Assembly: GCA_026004215.1 (NCBI GenBank)
Contig: BPIR01000003.1
Span: 1 to 64,000 of the forward strand
DNA: 64,000 nucleotides
Reading direction: 5' to 3'
Source of the DNA: Candidatus Binatia bacterium
Lineage (GTDB): Bacteria; Desulfobacterota; Binatia; HRBIN30
Shown: piece by piece, positions 1 to 7,879 of the stretch
Position numbering within the stretch: position 1 is the stretch's first letter
How the letters are laid out: each line of letters starts with the position of its first letter
The notes under the pieces: generated by a model
Told to the model about the DNA's origin: nothing
Database searches by the model: none
What the model saw: the letters and a program-made list of their open reading frames with translations, nothing else
Translations under genes and position numbers: made by a program

Positions 1-1
1 G

Positions 2-562
2 AAGAGCCAGACGCAGGAAGAGGCGAAGCAGTCGCCGGGCGGCTTGCAATTTGCGGAGAACACCAACACGAATACGGCGACGGATGCGGGGTCCTCGACG
101 GGTGAAACCGGAGCAGCTACTGACGGAGAGCCAGACTGGCGCAATCCTACGGGGCGACCCATACGGGGTTGCGATGCGTACGGGTGCGGGGAACCGGGTG
201 CCTCGAGAGGAACGCGCGTACACCGGGGCGCCGACTATGTGGCAAAACCAGGTCAGGATGTGCAAGCTCCCGTTGGGGGCAAAGTTACGAGAGTGGTCGA
301 GGCCGTTTACAACGACGCACCGCAAATGAAGGGCGTGGTACTCGAAACTCCCTCAGGGTATCGCGTCAAGCTGTTTTATGTGGAACCTAATCGCAATTTG
401 CTTGGCCGGTGGGTTGGACCCGGAGCGACCGTGGGTAAAGCCCAAGACTTGTCACTTCGTTACCCTTCTATTCCCGGTAGGGGTCCAATGACTAACCACG
501 TCCACATAGAAATCCGGGACCCCAAAGGGAGGCTGGTGGACCCGCGCGATCTGATACCTTGA
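2..562 (+). CDS. RHS-family C-terminal tip with M23 metallopeptidase toxin domain (5' truncated by window edge)
   Basis: The reading frame is open from base 2, so the gene starts upstream of the window. Its first ~30 residues (KSQTQEEAKQSPGG...) match the linker that precedes the toxin tips at 1.4, 3.9 and 6.0 kb. The remaining ~150 residues form an M23 (LytM-like) peptidase domain with the zinc-ligand pattern HRGAD (HxxxD) and a distal NHVHIEI (HxH). M23 enzymes cut peptidoglycan cross-bridges or stem peptides, so this is probably a periplasm-acting toxin delivered by an RHS protein. A putative lipoprotein gene starts 15 nt downstream and is the likely immunity partner. The family is clear from the catalytic motifs; the toxin role is inferred from linker and context. 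Confidence 0.75.
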   Translation, partial: KSQTQEEAKQSPGGLQFAENTNTNTATDAGSSTGETGAATDGEPDWRNPTGRPIRGCDAYGCGEPGASRGTRVHRGADYVAKPGQDVQAPVGGKVTRVVEAVYNDAPQMKGVVLETPSGYRVKLFYVEPNRNLLGRWVGPGATVGKAQDLSLRYPSIPGRGPMTNHVHIEIRDPKGRLVDPRDLIP

Positions 563-577
563 CGGAGGAAGCCTCCA

Positions 578-1183
578 GTGGACTGGGCAAGACGAGCAGG
601 TTTGGTTTTGGTCTTGGCGCTATGGCTCGCCCACTGTGGCGCGAAGGTGGCGGATGAGCGGCGGTGTTCTGATCTGGAGCTATCGCTGGTGGACCTCGTG
701 CTCGCCGATCCGAATTTGCCGCCTTCTTATCGCGCCTACATGGAGGCTGGCGGCTGCCACCTGCTCGGCGGAAATTTTGCGGCGGCTGCCGAGGCGTTCG
801 AGGCAGCGCTCAGGCAGCCTCTACATGAGGCGCCCAACTACGAGGCTGTAATCTTCCTTGCCAAAGCCAGGTGTCTGGCAGGCGAGACGGACACGGGCCT
901 GAGGTTGTTGCTCGACTTTGAATGCATGCTTGACGTCGAGCTAGGAGTCCAGCCTTGCTTTGTGGCAACACACGATGCCCGCTTGCTCCGAAACCCTAGG
1001 CTAACCGCGATGTGCTTCAATGTGATGTGCAGCGAGATGTACTTGTCGTATTATGCGAATCCGACACGAGAAACACGCGAACGTGTGAGCCGTTTTAGGG
1101 ACGAGGTCATCAAGGTCCGCGAGTTATGCAGCAGGTATGCTTCCCTTACTTCGGATAATGGATCGGTGGAATTCCCGAGATGA
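578..1183 (+). CDS. Putative lipoprotein, candidate immunity protein for the upstream M23 toxin tip
   Basis: GTG start 15 nt after the toxin stop, with a purine-rich ribosome site (GGAGGAAG) in between. The 201-residue product starts with a short charged segment, a hydrophobic stretch and LAHC, a plausible lipobox (Cys20), so it should sit in the periplasm as a lipoprotein. The middle (about 55-110) has an alanine-rich helical pattern resembling a TPR unit. Several cysteines lie in the second half. I recognise no family. Position directly behind a peptidoglycan-directed toxin, and export to the compartment where that toxin acts, make immunity the best guess; this is inference. Confidence 0.6.
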   Translation: MDWARRAGLVLVLALWLAHCGAKVADERRCSDLELSLVDLVLADPNLPPSYRAYMEAGGCHLLGGNFAAAAEAFEAALRQPLHEAPNYEAVIFLAKARCLAGETDTGLRLLLDFECMLDVELGVQPCFVATHDARLLRNPRLTAMCFNVMCSEMYLSYYANPTRETRERVSRFRDEVIKVRELCSRYASLTSDNGSVEFPR

Positions 1184-1411
1184 TCTACGCCTACATAGAG
1201 ATTACAAGAAAGGGCAGTGGATCCCCTTCCAGATGATCCTGCCGCGCATGATTTGGGGACTTTTAGGTTAGGTCAGGGACCCGCGATCAAGGTGATCTGG
1301 TAGACCGACGCTATTTCCTAGGTTTAGGGCGAAAACGGCGGGCGAAGCTCTGAATGTGGTTAATGTCCGCGCGCGGTAGTTTACGGTGCGGCGCAGGCGG
1401 CCGACAACGGC

Positions 1412-2065
1412 ATGGTGGCCAGCGCTGCGGTGTCGGCATTCCTGGCCGCTCTGGGTGCGTACGCATTGTACCGCGGGCTGCGCGGCCCGGGGCAGGGGGT
1501 GAAGAGCAACGCGCAGGAGGAAGCGAAGCAGTCGCCGGGTGGCTTGCAGTTCGCGGAGAATCAGCAAGCTCCGGTGATGAACGATGCGAGCAGCACGGCG
1601 GAGGCCGGCGGTGATGGACGAGTCGCGATCAGCGCTCGCCGGTTAGCTGGAAATCGCACCGAAATAACCTATTCTGACGGCACCGTCGAAGTGCGGGAGG
1701 GAGGAACGGTCTCTTGGCGTAACAACAACCCTGGGAATATTGGCGCCGGGGAATTCGCGAACAGACATGGAGCGATTGGGATCGGGGCCAACGGACGTCC
1801 CGTGTTTCCTAGCGAGCAATCAGGACGGCGTGCATTGATAGCGCTGCTGCGGCACCCGAACTACCAGAGTTTAAGCCTCGAAGGAGCTATTGCACGCTAC
1901 GACCGCGAGAACGCGGTTGATTACGTTCGATTCGTCACGAAGTGGCTCGGCTTGCCAGGTGCCACGCCGATGAGCAGTGTCAACGTGGATCGGCTTGCAG
2001 ATGCGATAACGGTCTTTGAAGGATGGAGGCCAGGTAAGGTAACTGTGTTCGGGGGGCAACCGTGA
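1412..2065 (+). CDS. Orphan RHS C-terminal cassette with NPGNI-type muralytic-like domain
   Basis: Homology to the RHS linker at 5.85-6.05 kb begins abruptly near base 1380; the frame is closed by TAA at 1361, so this cassette lacks an RHS core and has no evident ribosome site. ATG 1412 is the first start in the frame but may never be used unless the cassette recombines into a complete RHS gene. Residues ~1-50 are linker. Residues ~95-215 carry WRNNNPGNIG followed by a glycine-rich GAIG...FPS pattern and a helical tail. This pattern is known from phage-tail and toxin-associated lysozyme-like proteins. Peptidoglycan is the likely target, but I cannot assign a precise family. The stop overlaps the next gene by 4 nt. 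Confidence 0.6.
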   Translation: MVASAAVSAFLAALGAYALYRGLRGPGQGVKSNAQEEAKQSPGGLQFAENQQAPVMNDASSTAEAGGDGRVAISARRLAGNRTEITYSDGTVEVREGGTVSWRNNNPGNIGAGEFANRHGAIGIGANGRPVFPSEQSGRRALIALLRHPNYQSLSLEGAIARYDRENAVDYVRFVTKWLGLPGATPMSSVNVDRLADAITVFEGWRPGKVTVFGGQP

Positions 2066-3357
2066 GTAGGGCCAGATTAATCGCAGCTCTCGTGGTCGCT
2101 TGGCAACTTGCACGGCTCGACGTCGCCGTGGCCGGACCGGGCGTCTGGCTACCATACGAACCGGACGAAGTGGAACTTCGGGGTACAGTGCGGATCGTAC
2201 AGGGGTTTGGCCCGCCGGGCTATGGGGAATCTCCGACTGAAGACGACATCGTTCAGGGGGCGGTTTTGGTCCTGGATCGGCCGGTGAATGTTGGGCCCAA
2301 GCGTGCGAGCGACGACGGAATGAATGCTTCGACCTTCCGTAATGTCCGGCGCGTGGAGCTATGGGATCTCCCGGACTTCACGGCTTACGAGGGTTGCCAC
2401 GTGGCGGTACGCGGTACGTTGTCCGAAAAGATAACCGGCGCGCTCGAGACTAAGGTGTTGTGCAAAGTAGAATCGATCTCGATTCTTCATTGCCCGCGGA
2501 CACGTTCGGTGACGCGAGACACCAAATGTGTCGGCTCGCGTCGGCCCGCCTTGGCTACACAGAGTCGGCCATCCGAAGAGATGGCGACGCGTATCCAGAC
2601 AGCGTTGGAGCGCGCACTTTGTTTCGAGATGTATTGGCTCGGCTACGAATACCGGCGTGGTGTGCCGCTGTCGGTCAGTGTTGACGTGGACGGTGAGTGG
2701 TTCTTTGCGAGTATCGAGGATGCGCGTGTGGGCGCGCGGCCCGGAGAATCCTGGGAGTTCTATATAGGCGTCTTTGACGAGCAGGGTGCGCGTGTGCTGA
2801 TGCATCGGAGCGAGGGGAATTTTGTGCAGGGGGCGCTTCCGATCGACCGGGGGTTTTTGGACGGGGCTAGAATCTCGTTCGAGTTGGCCATCCCGCCCGA
2901 CTGTCCCCGCTATGACCCTTGGACACCCGAGAAGGAACGGATGATCGAAAAGATTGTCGCCAGTCTCCGCGAGGAAATTTTGCGATCCAATAAGAGGTTG
3001 CGGGGCATCGATGAAGTGCACATCGTGATCGGGAACTTCAATGTGGACGATCGGTCCGCCTTCGTGTGGGTTGAGGGAACGAAAGAAGTTTACCGGGTCG
3101 AGCTTCACAATCCGGACGGCCCCGACGATCGGTATCAGTGCGGGAACTACCTGGTGGCACCGGCCATTCCGGGTCCGGATACCCAGCTCTCGAGCCGGGC
3201 TCGGCGCGTAATGAAGGTGGACCTCACACAGCGGATTCGCGCGCACGGGATTCGGCGGACGATCGTGCTGGAGGATGAGGCTGGCAAAGCGAGCGCGCCG
3301 CCCTCCACGCCCACGCCGGCCGCAGCGGGCAGCAGTGCGGACGCAGCGATTCGGTGA
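2062..3357 (+). CDS. Exported DUF4431-like protein, candidate immunity protein of the NPGNI cassette
   Basis: GTGA overlap with the upstream toxin tip implies translational coupling. The 431-residue product has an N-terminal signal peptide (hydrophobic segment ending near AVAG). Residues ~38-135 look like a DUF4431 domain: LRGTV, then GPPGYGE.P..D, then VLVLDRPV, then GCHVAVRGTL. The rest is beta-rich and unassigned. The last ~17 residues (PSTPTPAAAGSSADAAIR region) are almost identical to the C-terminus of the unrelated protein ending at 7879, because a long direct repeat enters both genes. Export and coupling to a cell-wall toxin suggest immunity; direct evidence is lacking. Confidence 0.6.
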   Translation: MSRARLIAALVVAWQLARLDVAVAGPGVWLPYEPDEVELRGTVRIVQGFGPPGYGESPTEDDIVQGAVLVLDRPVNVGPKRASDDGMNASTFRNVRRVELWDLPDFTAYEGCHVAVRGTLSEKITGALETKVLCKVESISILHCPRTRSVTRDTKCVGSRRPALATQSRPSEEMATRIQTALERALCFEMYWLGYEYRRGVPLSVSVDVDGEWFFASIEDARVGARPGESWEFYIGVFDEQGARVLMHRSEGNFVQGALPIDRGFLDGARISFELAIPPDCPRYDPWTPEKERMIEKIVASLREEILRSNKRLRGIDEVHIVIGNFNVDDRSAFVWVEGTKEVYRVELHNPDGPDDRYQCGNYLVAPAIPGPDTQLSSRARRVMKVDLTQRIRAHGIRRTIVLEDEAGKASAPPSTPTPAAAGSSADAAIR

Positions 3358-3838
3358 AGTGGCCAGTGGCGAGGGGCCTGGAGGCAGTAGGGGCACGGCA
3401 TGCCGTGCCCCTACTGCCTGGTGGTCTCCCTGCACCTGCGGCAGGGGCGGGGGCGACCACAAGGGTCGCCCCTACAAGGGACCGACATCGTTCGCCCCCA
3501 ACACCGCCCGCGTCAGGTTGGGCGGCCATCCACGATCCAGCCCGGCCGCGGCGCACGTCATGACCGACGACGAATCCCATCGCCGTTCGATCCGCATGCA
3601 GGGCTCCGATCACACCCGATCCGGCGCGTCTTTGGTGGCCATCGCCCCCCAGCAGGACAGGAAATATTTGTGCGGGGCAATCGGGAACGACCAAATGCGG
3701 TCGCCCGCAGCCCGGGTGAGGCTAGGATGAAATGGCGAGTAGCGAGTAGCGAGTGGTGAGTGGTGAGTCGTGGCGGGCCAGCGGCGAGTCGCGAATAGCG
3801 AATGGCGAGTGGTGAGTGGTGAGTGGTGAGTGGTGAGT
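3298..3838 (+). repeat. Long direct repeat R1 (first copy), 3' boundary of an RHS toxin/immunity cassette
   Basis: About 540 bases are closely repeated at 7818-8411. The copy starts inside the coding end of the preceding gene and runs through its stop, a perfect 38-nt palindrome, a second hairpin (3450-3472), a GC-rich segment with no convincing gene, and a tract of 7-nt repeats. Copy two has one extra ~67-nt tandem unit around the second hairpin. Open frames across the repeat on both strands look like shadows. It probably served as a homology arm for cassette exchange. Confidence 0.85.
3382..3419. repeat. Perfect 38-nt palindrome (REP-like hairpin)
   Basis: Two 19-nt arms with no spacer, centred at 3400/3401, containing GTAGGGGC and its complement GCCCCTAC. 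It lies 25 nt after the stop of the DUF4431-like gene. An identical palindrome sits at 7904-7941. It could protect or end the mRNA, but no T-run follows. Confidence 0.85.
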
Positions 3839-3841
3839 GTG
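3727..3841. repeat. Heptanucleotide repeat tract
   Basis: Tandem 7-nt units of the form GYGARTR (GCGAGTA, GTGAGTG, GCGAATG) interrupted by one short unique piece. The related tract at 8314-8411 occupies the same position in the second copy of the long repeat. Units are uniform and too short for CRISPR. Confidence 0.8.
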
Positions 3842-4476
3842 GCCATTGCTGGCCGCTCTGGGTGCGTACGCATTGTACCGCGGGCTGCGCGGCCCGGGGC
3901 TGGGGGGTGAAGAGCGAGACGCAGGAAGTTGGCAATACTGCCACCCACGGGGGCGTTAGGGCAGAGGGAGCGTCGGTAGATTCGGCGGCGGGCGTTGGAG
4001 GACCGAACGATTATCCAGATCCACAAGGGGTCATGTGCTACGAGGTGAATCAGTGCGGTCCATCAGAGATGTTCGACCCCTTGGAGGGGAGGGGCCGTAT
4101 CAGTGGCGTCTTCGGAGAGCAGCGCGCCAATCATACGCACAAGGGGCTCGACTTGGCCGCTCCGACCGAGACCCAAGTGTTGGCGGCCGAACGAGGAGTG
4201 GTCACGCACGCCGGCGCAGGCTCGGCCAGGATGTCTGCATACGGAAACTACATCGACATCGAGCATGTCGACTTTGGATTGCGGACGCGCTACGCGCACC
4301 TTTCTCGGGTCGCGCCGGGAGTCCGTCCAGGTCTGACCGTTGACCGCGGCAGCCTGATTGGCTTTGTAGGCAGTACAGGGCGATCAACGGGACCCCACCT
4401 CCATTTCGAAGTCATACAGGTGACACCGCGGGGAGCGCAGCCCATCAACCCACGACCATTTCTGGTAGGCAGATGA
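3823..4476 (+). CDS. Orphan RHS C-terminal cassette with M23 peptidase domain; linker frameshifted
   Basis: RHS linker homology covers 3849-3928, directly after the 7-nt repeat tract. The first part of the linker is in another frame; a one-base insertion in the G-run near 3900 brings KSETQE back into the toxin frame, so no natural fusion or start can be assigned; the frame's first start codon (GTG 3823) falls within the repeats. The C-terminal ~130 residues are an M23 domain with HKGLD (HxxxD) and GPHLHFEV (HxH), plus the usual glycine-rich beta core. Predicted to hydrolyse peptidoglycan peptides. The stop overlaps the next gene (ATGA). Probably a stored, currently silent cassette. Confidence 0.65.
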   Translation: MVSGECGHCWPLWVRTHCTAGCAARGWGVKSETQEVGNTATHGGVRAEGASVDSAAGVGGPNDYPDPQGVMCYEVNQCGPSEMFDPLEGRGRISGVFGEQRANHTHKGLDLAAPTETQVLAAERGVVTHAGAGSARMSAYGNYIDIEHVDFGLRTRYAHLSRVAPGVRPGLTVDRGSLIGFVGSTGRSTGPHLHFEVIQVTPRGAQPINPRPFLVGR

Positions 4477-5354
4477 GATCGAAGATGCATTGCATGAGGG
4501 TGGTGTTGGCGTGCGCATTAGTCGCTGCATGCAGCAAGGCCACGCTTGTCGGGGCGGGCGCTCGGAGAAGTACCACACCACCAATAGTTGCTCCAACCGT
4601 GCTGCCTGTACCGGATCGCATTTGCGAACCCCTCGGCTGGGTGCCCTCGCCCGACGGCAGATGGATTGCGTATCTACGGCGCGCCGAGTGGGATCGGGAG
4701 GGCTTTCAGATTCCGTATCAGCTCACGGAGCTGTGGATACAGGAACGAGGCAGCGGCCACAGGCGTCGCCTGTTGGATTACACTCGTCTTTCGCCTGAGT
4801 GGTCGCGGAGCTTCGCTCCGAATTCGACTCCTTTCGGTGCTGCGGGGGGCTTCTCCTTTCGTCTCCTCAGCTGGTCGCCCGACAGCACCGCCATTGCGCT
4901 GGAGGAAGCGGGTGATGATTGGATCTTCAGGGGCTCAGTTGTGGTGGAGATCGAGCGAGAGCGGATCATAGAACTCGAGGGAGGTGGTCTGGCGTGGTCA
5001 CCGGACGGATCCCGGGCGGTTCTCTGCAAGGGACATGGCCTTGATTGTCCGGACGGCCTGCTGCTCGTCGACCTCGGGCGTGGCGAGGTCCGACACGATT
5101 TGGCTGGTATCGATGTGAACGACTACGGTTGGCATCGTACCGGGCTGGTGGCAGTCGCAGCGTACTTGAAGGAGAAGGATCGGTACGGTTGGTGGGTGTA
5201 CGACCCAGGAATCGGCAGTTCTTCGCTGCAACCCGTTGAGTGGCCCAGCATCGTAGATCTGCTGCCACCAACGACCACCTGGTGGGCACCGGAGCCGGGC
5301 GAGCCCTTGCCATGTAACACCACTGCGCGCCACGACTCCCAGCCGGCCCGGTGA
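4473..5354 (+). CDS. Beta-propeller-like lipoprotein, candidate immunity protein of the second M23 cassette
   Basis: ATGA overlap with the M23 toxin tip. The 293-residue product begins with a signal peptide ending in the lipobox LVAAC (Cys20), indicating a lipoprotein. Repeated blade-like motifs (PSPDGRWIAYL, WSPDSTAIAL, WSPDGSRAVL) identify a TolB/PD40-type beta-propeller. It is short for a full six-blade propeller. A periplasm-facing binding protein encoded immediately behind a cell-wall peptidase is best read as immunity; this is inference. The stop overlaps the GTG of the following RHS fragment, suggesting that a whole cassette was joined there. Confidence 0.65.
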   Translation: MRSKMHCMRVVLACALVAACSKATLVGAGARRSTTPPIVAPTVLPVPDRICEPLGWVPSPDGRWIAYLRRAEWDREGFQIPYQLTELWIQERGSGHRRRLLDYTRLSPEWSRSFAPNSTPFGAAGGFSFRLLSWSPDSTAIALEEAGDDWIFRGSVVVEIERERIIELEGGGLAWSPDGSRAVLCKGHGLDCPDGLLLVDLGRGEVRHDLAGIDVNDYGWHRTGLVAVAAYLKEKDRYGWWVYDPGIGSSSLQPVEWPSIVDLLPPTTTWWAPEPGEPLPCNTTARHDSQPAR

Positions 5355-6532
5355 TCCCGCCTAGTAGCGTAAGCAGGGGCGGATGTGCGGCGGATGGGTA
5401 TTGTCGGGAGTTCGGCGGTTACGAAACCGAGGCGACCAGCGGGCTCCTGCTTGCGCCCGCGCGTGCGTATCACCCATTGATGGGCATGTTTCTCACCCAC
5501 GATCCGGCGGGGCAATATCCGAATCCCTATGCGTACGGGCCGTGGAACCCGGTCAATGGTGTGGACCCCACCGGCGCATTTTTCGCGGAATTGCTGGCGT
5601 TCATTGTCTCCAATGCATGGTGGCTCGTGCCGGTGATGAGTGCGGCGGCGGTGGCCATTGACGTAGGCATTCGCACGGGAAGTTTCGGCTTCGCCCTGAT
5701 CGCCGGCCTGACGACCTTGGCCACCGCCCTGGCGACGGGATGGCTGATGGAGCAGGGCTTAGGTTTGGTGGCAGAGGTGTTTGGCGCCCAGGCGAAAGCT
5801 TGGGTAAAGATGGCGCTGGCGGTGGTGCAGGTCCCATTGGGGGCCTACGGTGCGGCGCAAGCGGCCGACAACGGCATGGTGGCCAGCGCTGCGGTGTCGG
5901 CATTCCTGGCCGCACTCGGTGCGTACGCATTGTACCGTGGGCTGCGCGGCCCCGGGCAGGGAGTGAAGAGCCAGACGCAGGAAGAAGCGAAGCAGTCGCC
6001 GGGTGGGATGCAGTTCGCGGAGAACACGAACACGAATACGGCGACGGATGCGGGGTCAGGCCGGAGGTTGGACACGGAGGAGAACGTCAAGAATCTCGCA
6101 AAGATCCTCGCCAACGAGTGCGGAAGTAAGCAGTGTAACGAGGCAGAGCGGCGCGCTATTGGCGGCACAGTCCTGACTCGCATGCTTCGGAACGGCACCA
6201 GCAGTGTGAGGGATGTGGCGGGAGCCTATCAAGGCTTTGTCAATGGGAAACAGCACCCTACGGAGGCAGATTTCAAGCTTGCCGCGGAACTCTTGCGAGC
6301 CGGGGGCGACCCGAGCGGGCCCACGCATTTTCTGTCGCCGCAGAGCCTTTTGTCGTCGTCCGAGCCCCTGAAACCTGAAGTCCGGCAATACTACTTCCCC
6401 AAAGTCTGGGGCGATTTGGGTGAGCGATGGACACCGACGTGGGCGCGTAGCTATGCGCCCGTCGAATGTGCCGGCTGCCGGTGGAAATTTGTGGTCCTGT
6501 ACCGGCAAAGCGCGCCCGGGAAGGTTTACTAA
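5351..6532 (+). CDS. RHS core-end fragment with hydrophobic linker and SleB-like cell-wall hydrolase toxin tip
   Basis: From about base 5395 the product matches the hyperconserved end of RHS repeats (YETEATSGLLLAPARAYHP, FLTHDP, NPYAY, NPVNGVDPTG). It is followed by ~125 hydrophobic, alanine-rich residues that look like pre-toxin membrane segments, then the shared linker. The tip (about residues 235-393) resembles the SleB/CwlJ hydrolase fold: LAKILANECG with the probable catalytic Glu, GTVLTRML, GDPSGPTHFLSP. That family cleaves glycan strands of peptidoglycan. The full RHS barrel is missing, so the start at GTG 5351 is only the first available codon, overlapping the previous stop. It may be inactive unless recombined. 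Confidence 0.7.
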   Translation: MIPPSSVSRGGCAADGYCREFGGYETEATSGLLLAPARAYHPLMGMFLTHDPAGQYPNPYAYGPWNPVNGVDPTGAFFAELLAFIVSNAWWLVPVMSAAAVAIDVGIRTGSFGFALIAGLTTLATALATGWLMEQGLGLVAEVFGAQAKAWVKMALAVVQVPLGAYGAAQAADNGMVASAAVSAFLAALGAYALYRGLRGPGQGVKSQTQEEAKQSPGGMQFAENTNTNTATDAGSGRRLDTEENVKNLAKILANECGSKQCNEAERRAIGGTVLTRMLRNGTSSVRDVAGAYQGFVNGKQHPTEADFKLAAELLRAGGDPSGPTHFLSPQSLLSSSEPLKPEVRQYYFPKVWGDLGERWTPTWARSYAPVECAGCRWKFVVLYRQSAPGKVY

Positions 6533-6544
6533 GAGGGCAGAAAG

Positions 6545-7879
6545 TTGCGCACGAAGCCGTTAGTGTTGCTCGCATTGCACGTGGTCACACTGGGAGTAGG
6601 CGGGGGTGTGGCGGCGTGGAGTCGCGAAGATGTGACTGGGGCGCAGGTGAAGCTGCTGCGCGGCTGGCTGGCGCGACCGCTTCGAGAGCGCCCGGTGGTG
6701 GGCCCAGGGGCGGTCGGACCCACCATGGTGGCGGCCCGAATCGAGTTTGCTGCGTGTATGTACTCCGGCCCGTTAGTTCCTTACTGCGGGTTTCTTGGAT
6801 TTGATACTTCTGCCCGCATCCGGGACACGAGTCCGTTTAGTTTTCAACATTCCCAGGAAGGGAGAACGTTGAAGGTGTTCTATGAGCACCTCGCCACTGA
6901 CTATGTGGAGCTCCTCGGGCGGTACCAGACTGAGCTGTTTTGGAGGTACTTAAGTGCCTCGGCTCGAGCCCTGGTGATTCGGGATCCGGTCTGGGTCGAG
7001 CATGTCTTCGAACTCGTTGCGCGCATTGCACCGGAGCGGTGGGGATCGGTGTATGAGGCGGTTACGGCGCAAGTGCAGAGGCTTTCGGAGGGAAGGGAGA
7101 AGGAGGAACTTGGCTCGCTACTGACTGGCATAGGGGCGGTTAAGGAGCGGTGGTCGAGGGCCCTGCGCGAGAGCAAGAGTGGCGGTGCGCCGCGGCGGCT
7201 TCGTGAGGGGTCACTCGAGGAACTCGGTGCTCGGGTCTCGGAGAAGCTGAGCGTACTGCTGGAGCGACTAGAGCCGGGCGCATGGGACGGTTTCGTGCGC
7301 ATTTTGCAGGTAGAGGTGGCGCGCCGCGCGGGTACGCTTGCAGCTTTTGAGGCGTACAGAGCCTATAGCTCCGTCTGCGTTGGTGAGAACGCTGGAGCCG
7401 GAGGGGTGACACCGGAGGAGTGCCGGGAGTGGTGGCAGCTGGTGGCTCAGGATCCTGACAACGAGCTTGTTTGGTTGTTGATCAAAACACGCTTGTGGAG
7501 AGACTACGATTCTTATTTTGCTGAGTTCCTTACCCCAGCTCCTGAAATGAGCGCGGAGGATATGGAGCGCTTGGAGCGGGGGCGGCAATGGTACATTCGA
7601 GGGCTGCGAGACGAGATTGGCCTTGCGCGGCGGTTGTCGCCGCGGCGTTTCGAGGAGTTGCGGCGGGAGGTTTTGGCGGCCAGGCCTGGGCACTTGTCCA
7701 GCGTGGTTGTGGAGCTGTTCCGGGAACCAGCGGAGGTAGGGGCGGGAGCACCCACCCCAGCCGAGCCCTCGCCGGCGATGGGGGGAACAGGGGCCGAGGC
7801 CACGGTGGCGCCGAGCGTACCCCCATCCACTCCCACGCCGGCTGCAGCGGGCAGCAGTGCGGACGCAGCGATTCGGTGA
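6545..7879 (+). CDS. Putative exported protein, candidate immunity protein of the SleB-like cassette
   Basis: TTG start 12 nt after the toxin stop, preceded by a purine-rich AGAGGGCAGAAAG. The 444-residue product has an N-terminal hydrophobic segment (about residues 6-24) that should export or anchor it. The body is mostly helical and matches no family I know. The last residues, STPTPAAAGSSADAAIR, are nearly identical to those of the protein ending at 3357, since a direct repeat enters both genes. Fragments at 8428-8765 are recognisably homologous to its middle and its C-terminal third, so it belongs to a family present at least twice here. Immunity is inferred from position. Confidence 0.6.
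   Translation: MRTKPLVLLALHVVTLGVGGGVAAWSREDVTGAQVKLLRGWLARPLRERPVVGPGAVGPTMVAARIEFAACMYSGPLVPYCGFLGFDTSARIRDTSPFSFQHSQEGRTLKVFYEHLATDYVELLGRYQTELFWRYLSASARALVIRDPVWVEHVFELVARIAPERWGSVYEAVTAQVQRLSEGREKEELGSLLTGIGAVKERWSRALRESKSGGAPRRLREGSLEELGARVSEKLSVLLERLEPGAWDGFVRILQVEVARRAGTLAAFEAYRAYSSVCVGENAGAGGVTPEECREWWQLVAQDPDNELVWLLIKTRLWRDYDSYFAEFLTPAPEMSAEDMERLERGRQWYIRGLRDEIGLARRLSPRRFEELRREVLAARPGHLSSVVVELFREPAEVGAGAPTPAEPSPAMGGTGAEATVAPSVPPSTPTPAAAGSSADAAIR

Noticed and set aside
3224..3694. Minus-strand frames through the long repeats
   Set aside because: The two copies differ in frame and composition; the palindrome and hairpins explain the sequence better.
3727..3841. CRISPR array
   Set aside because: Repeat units are 7 nt and tandem, with no spacers.
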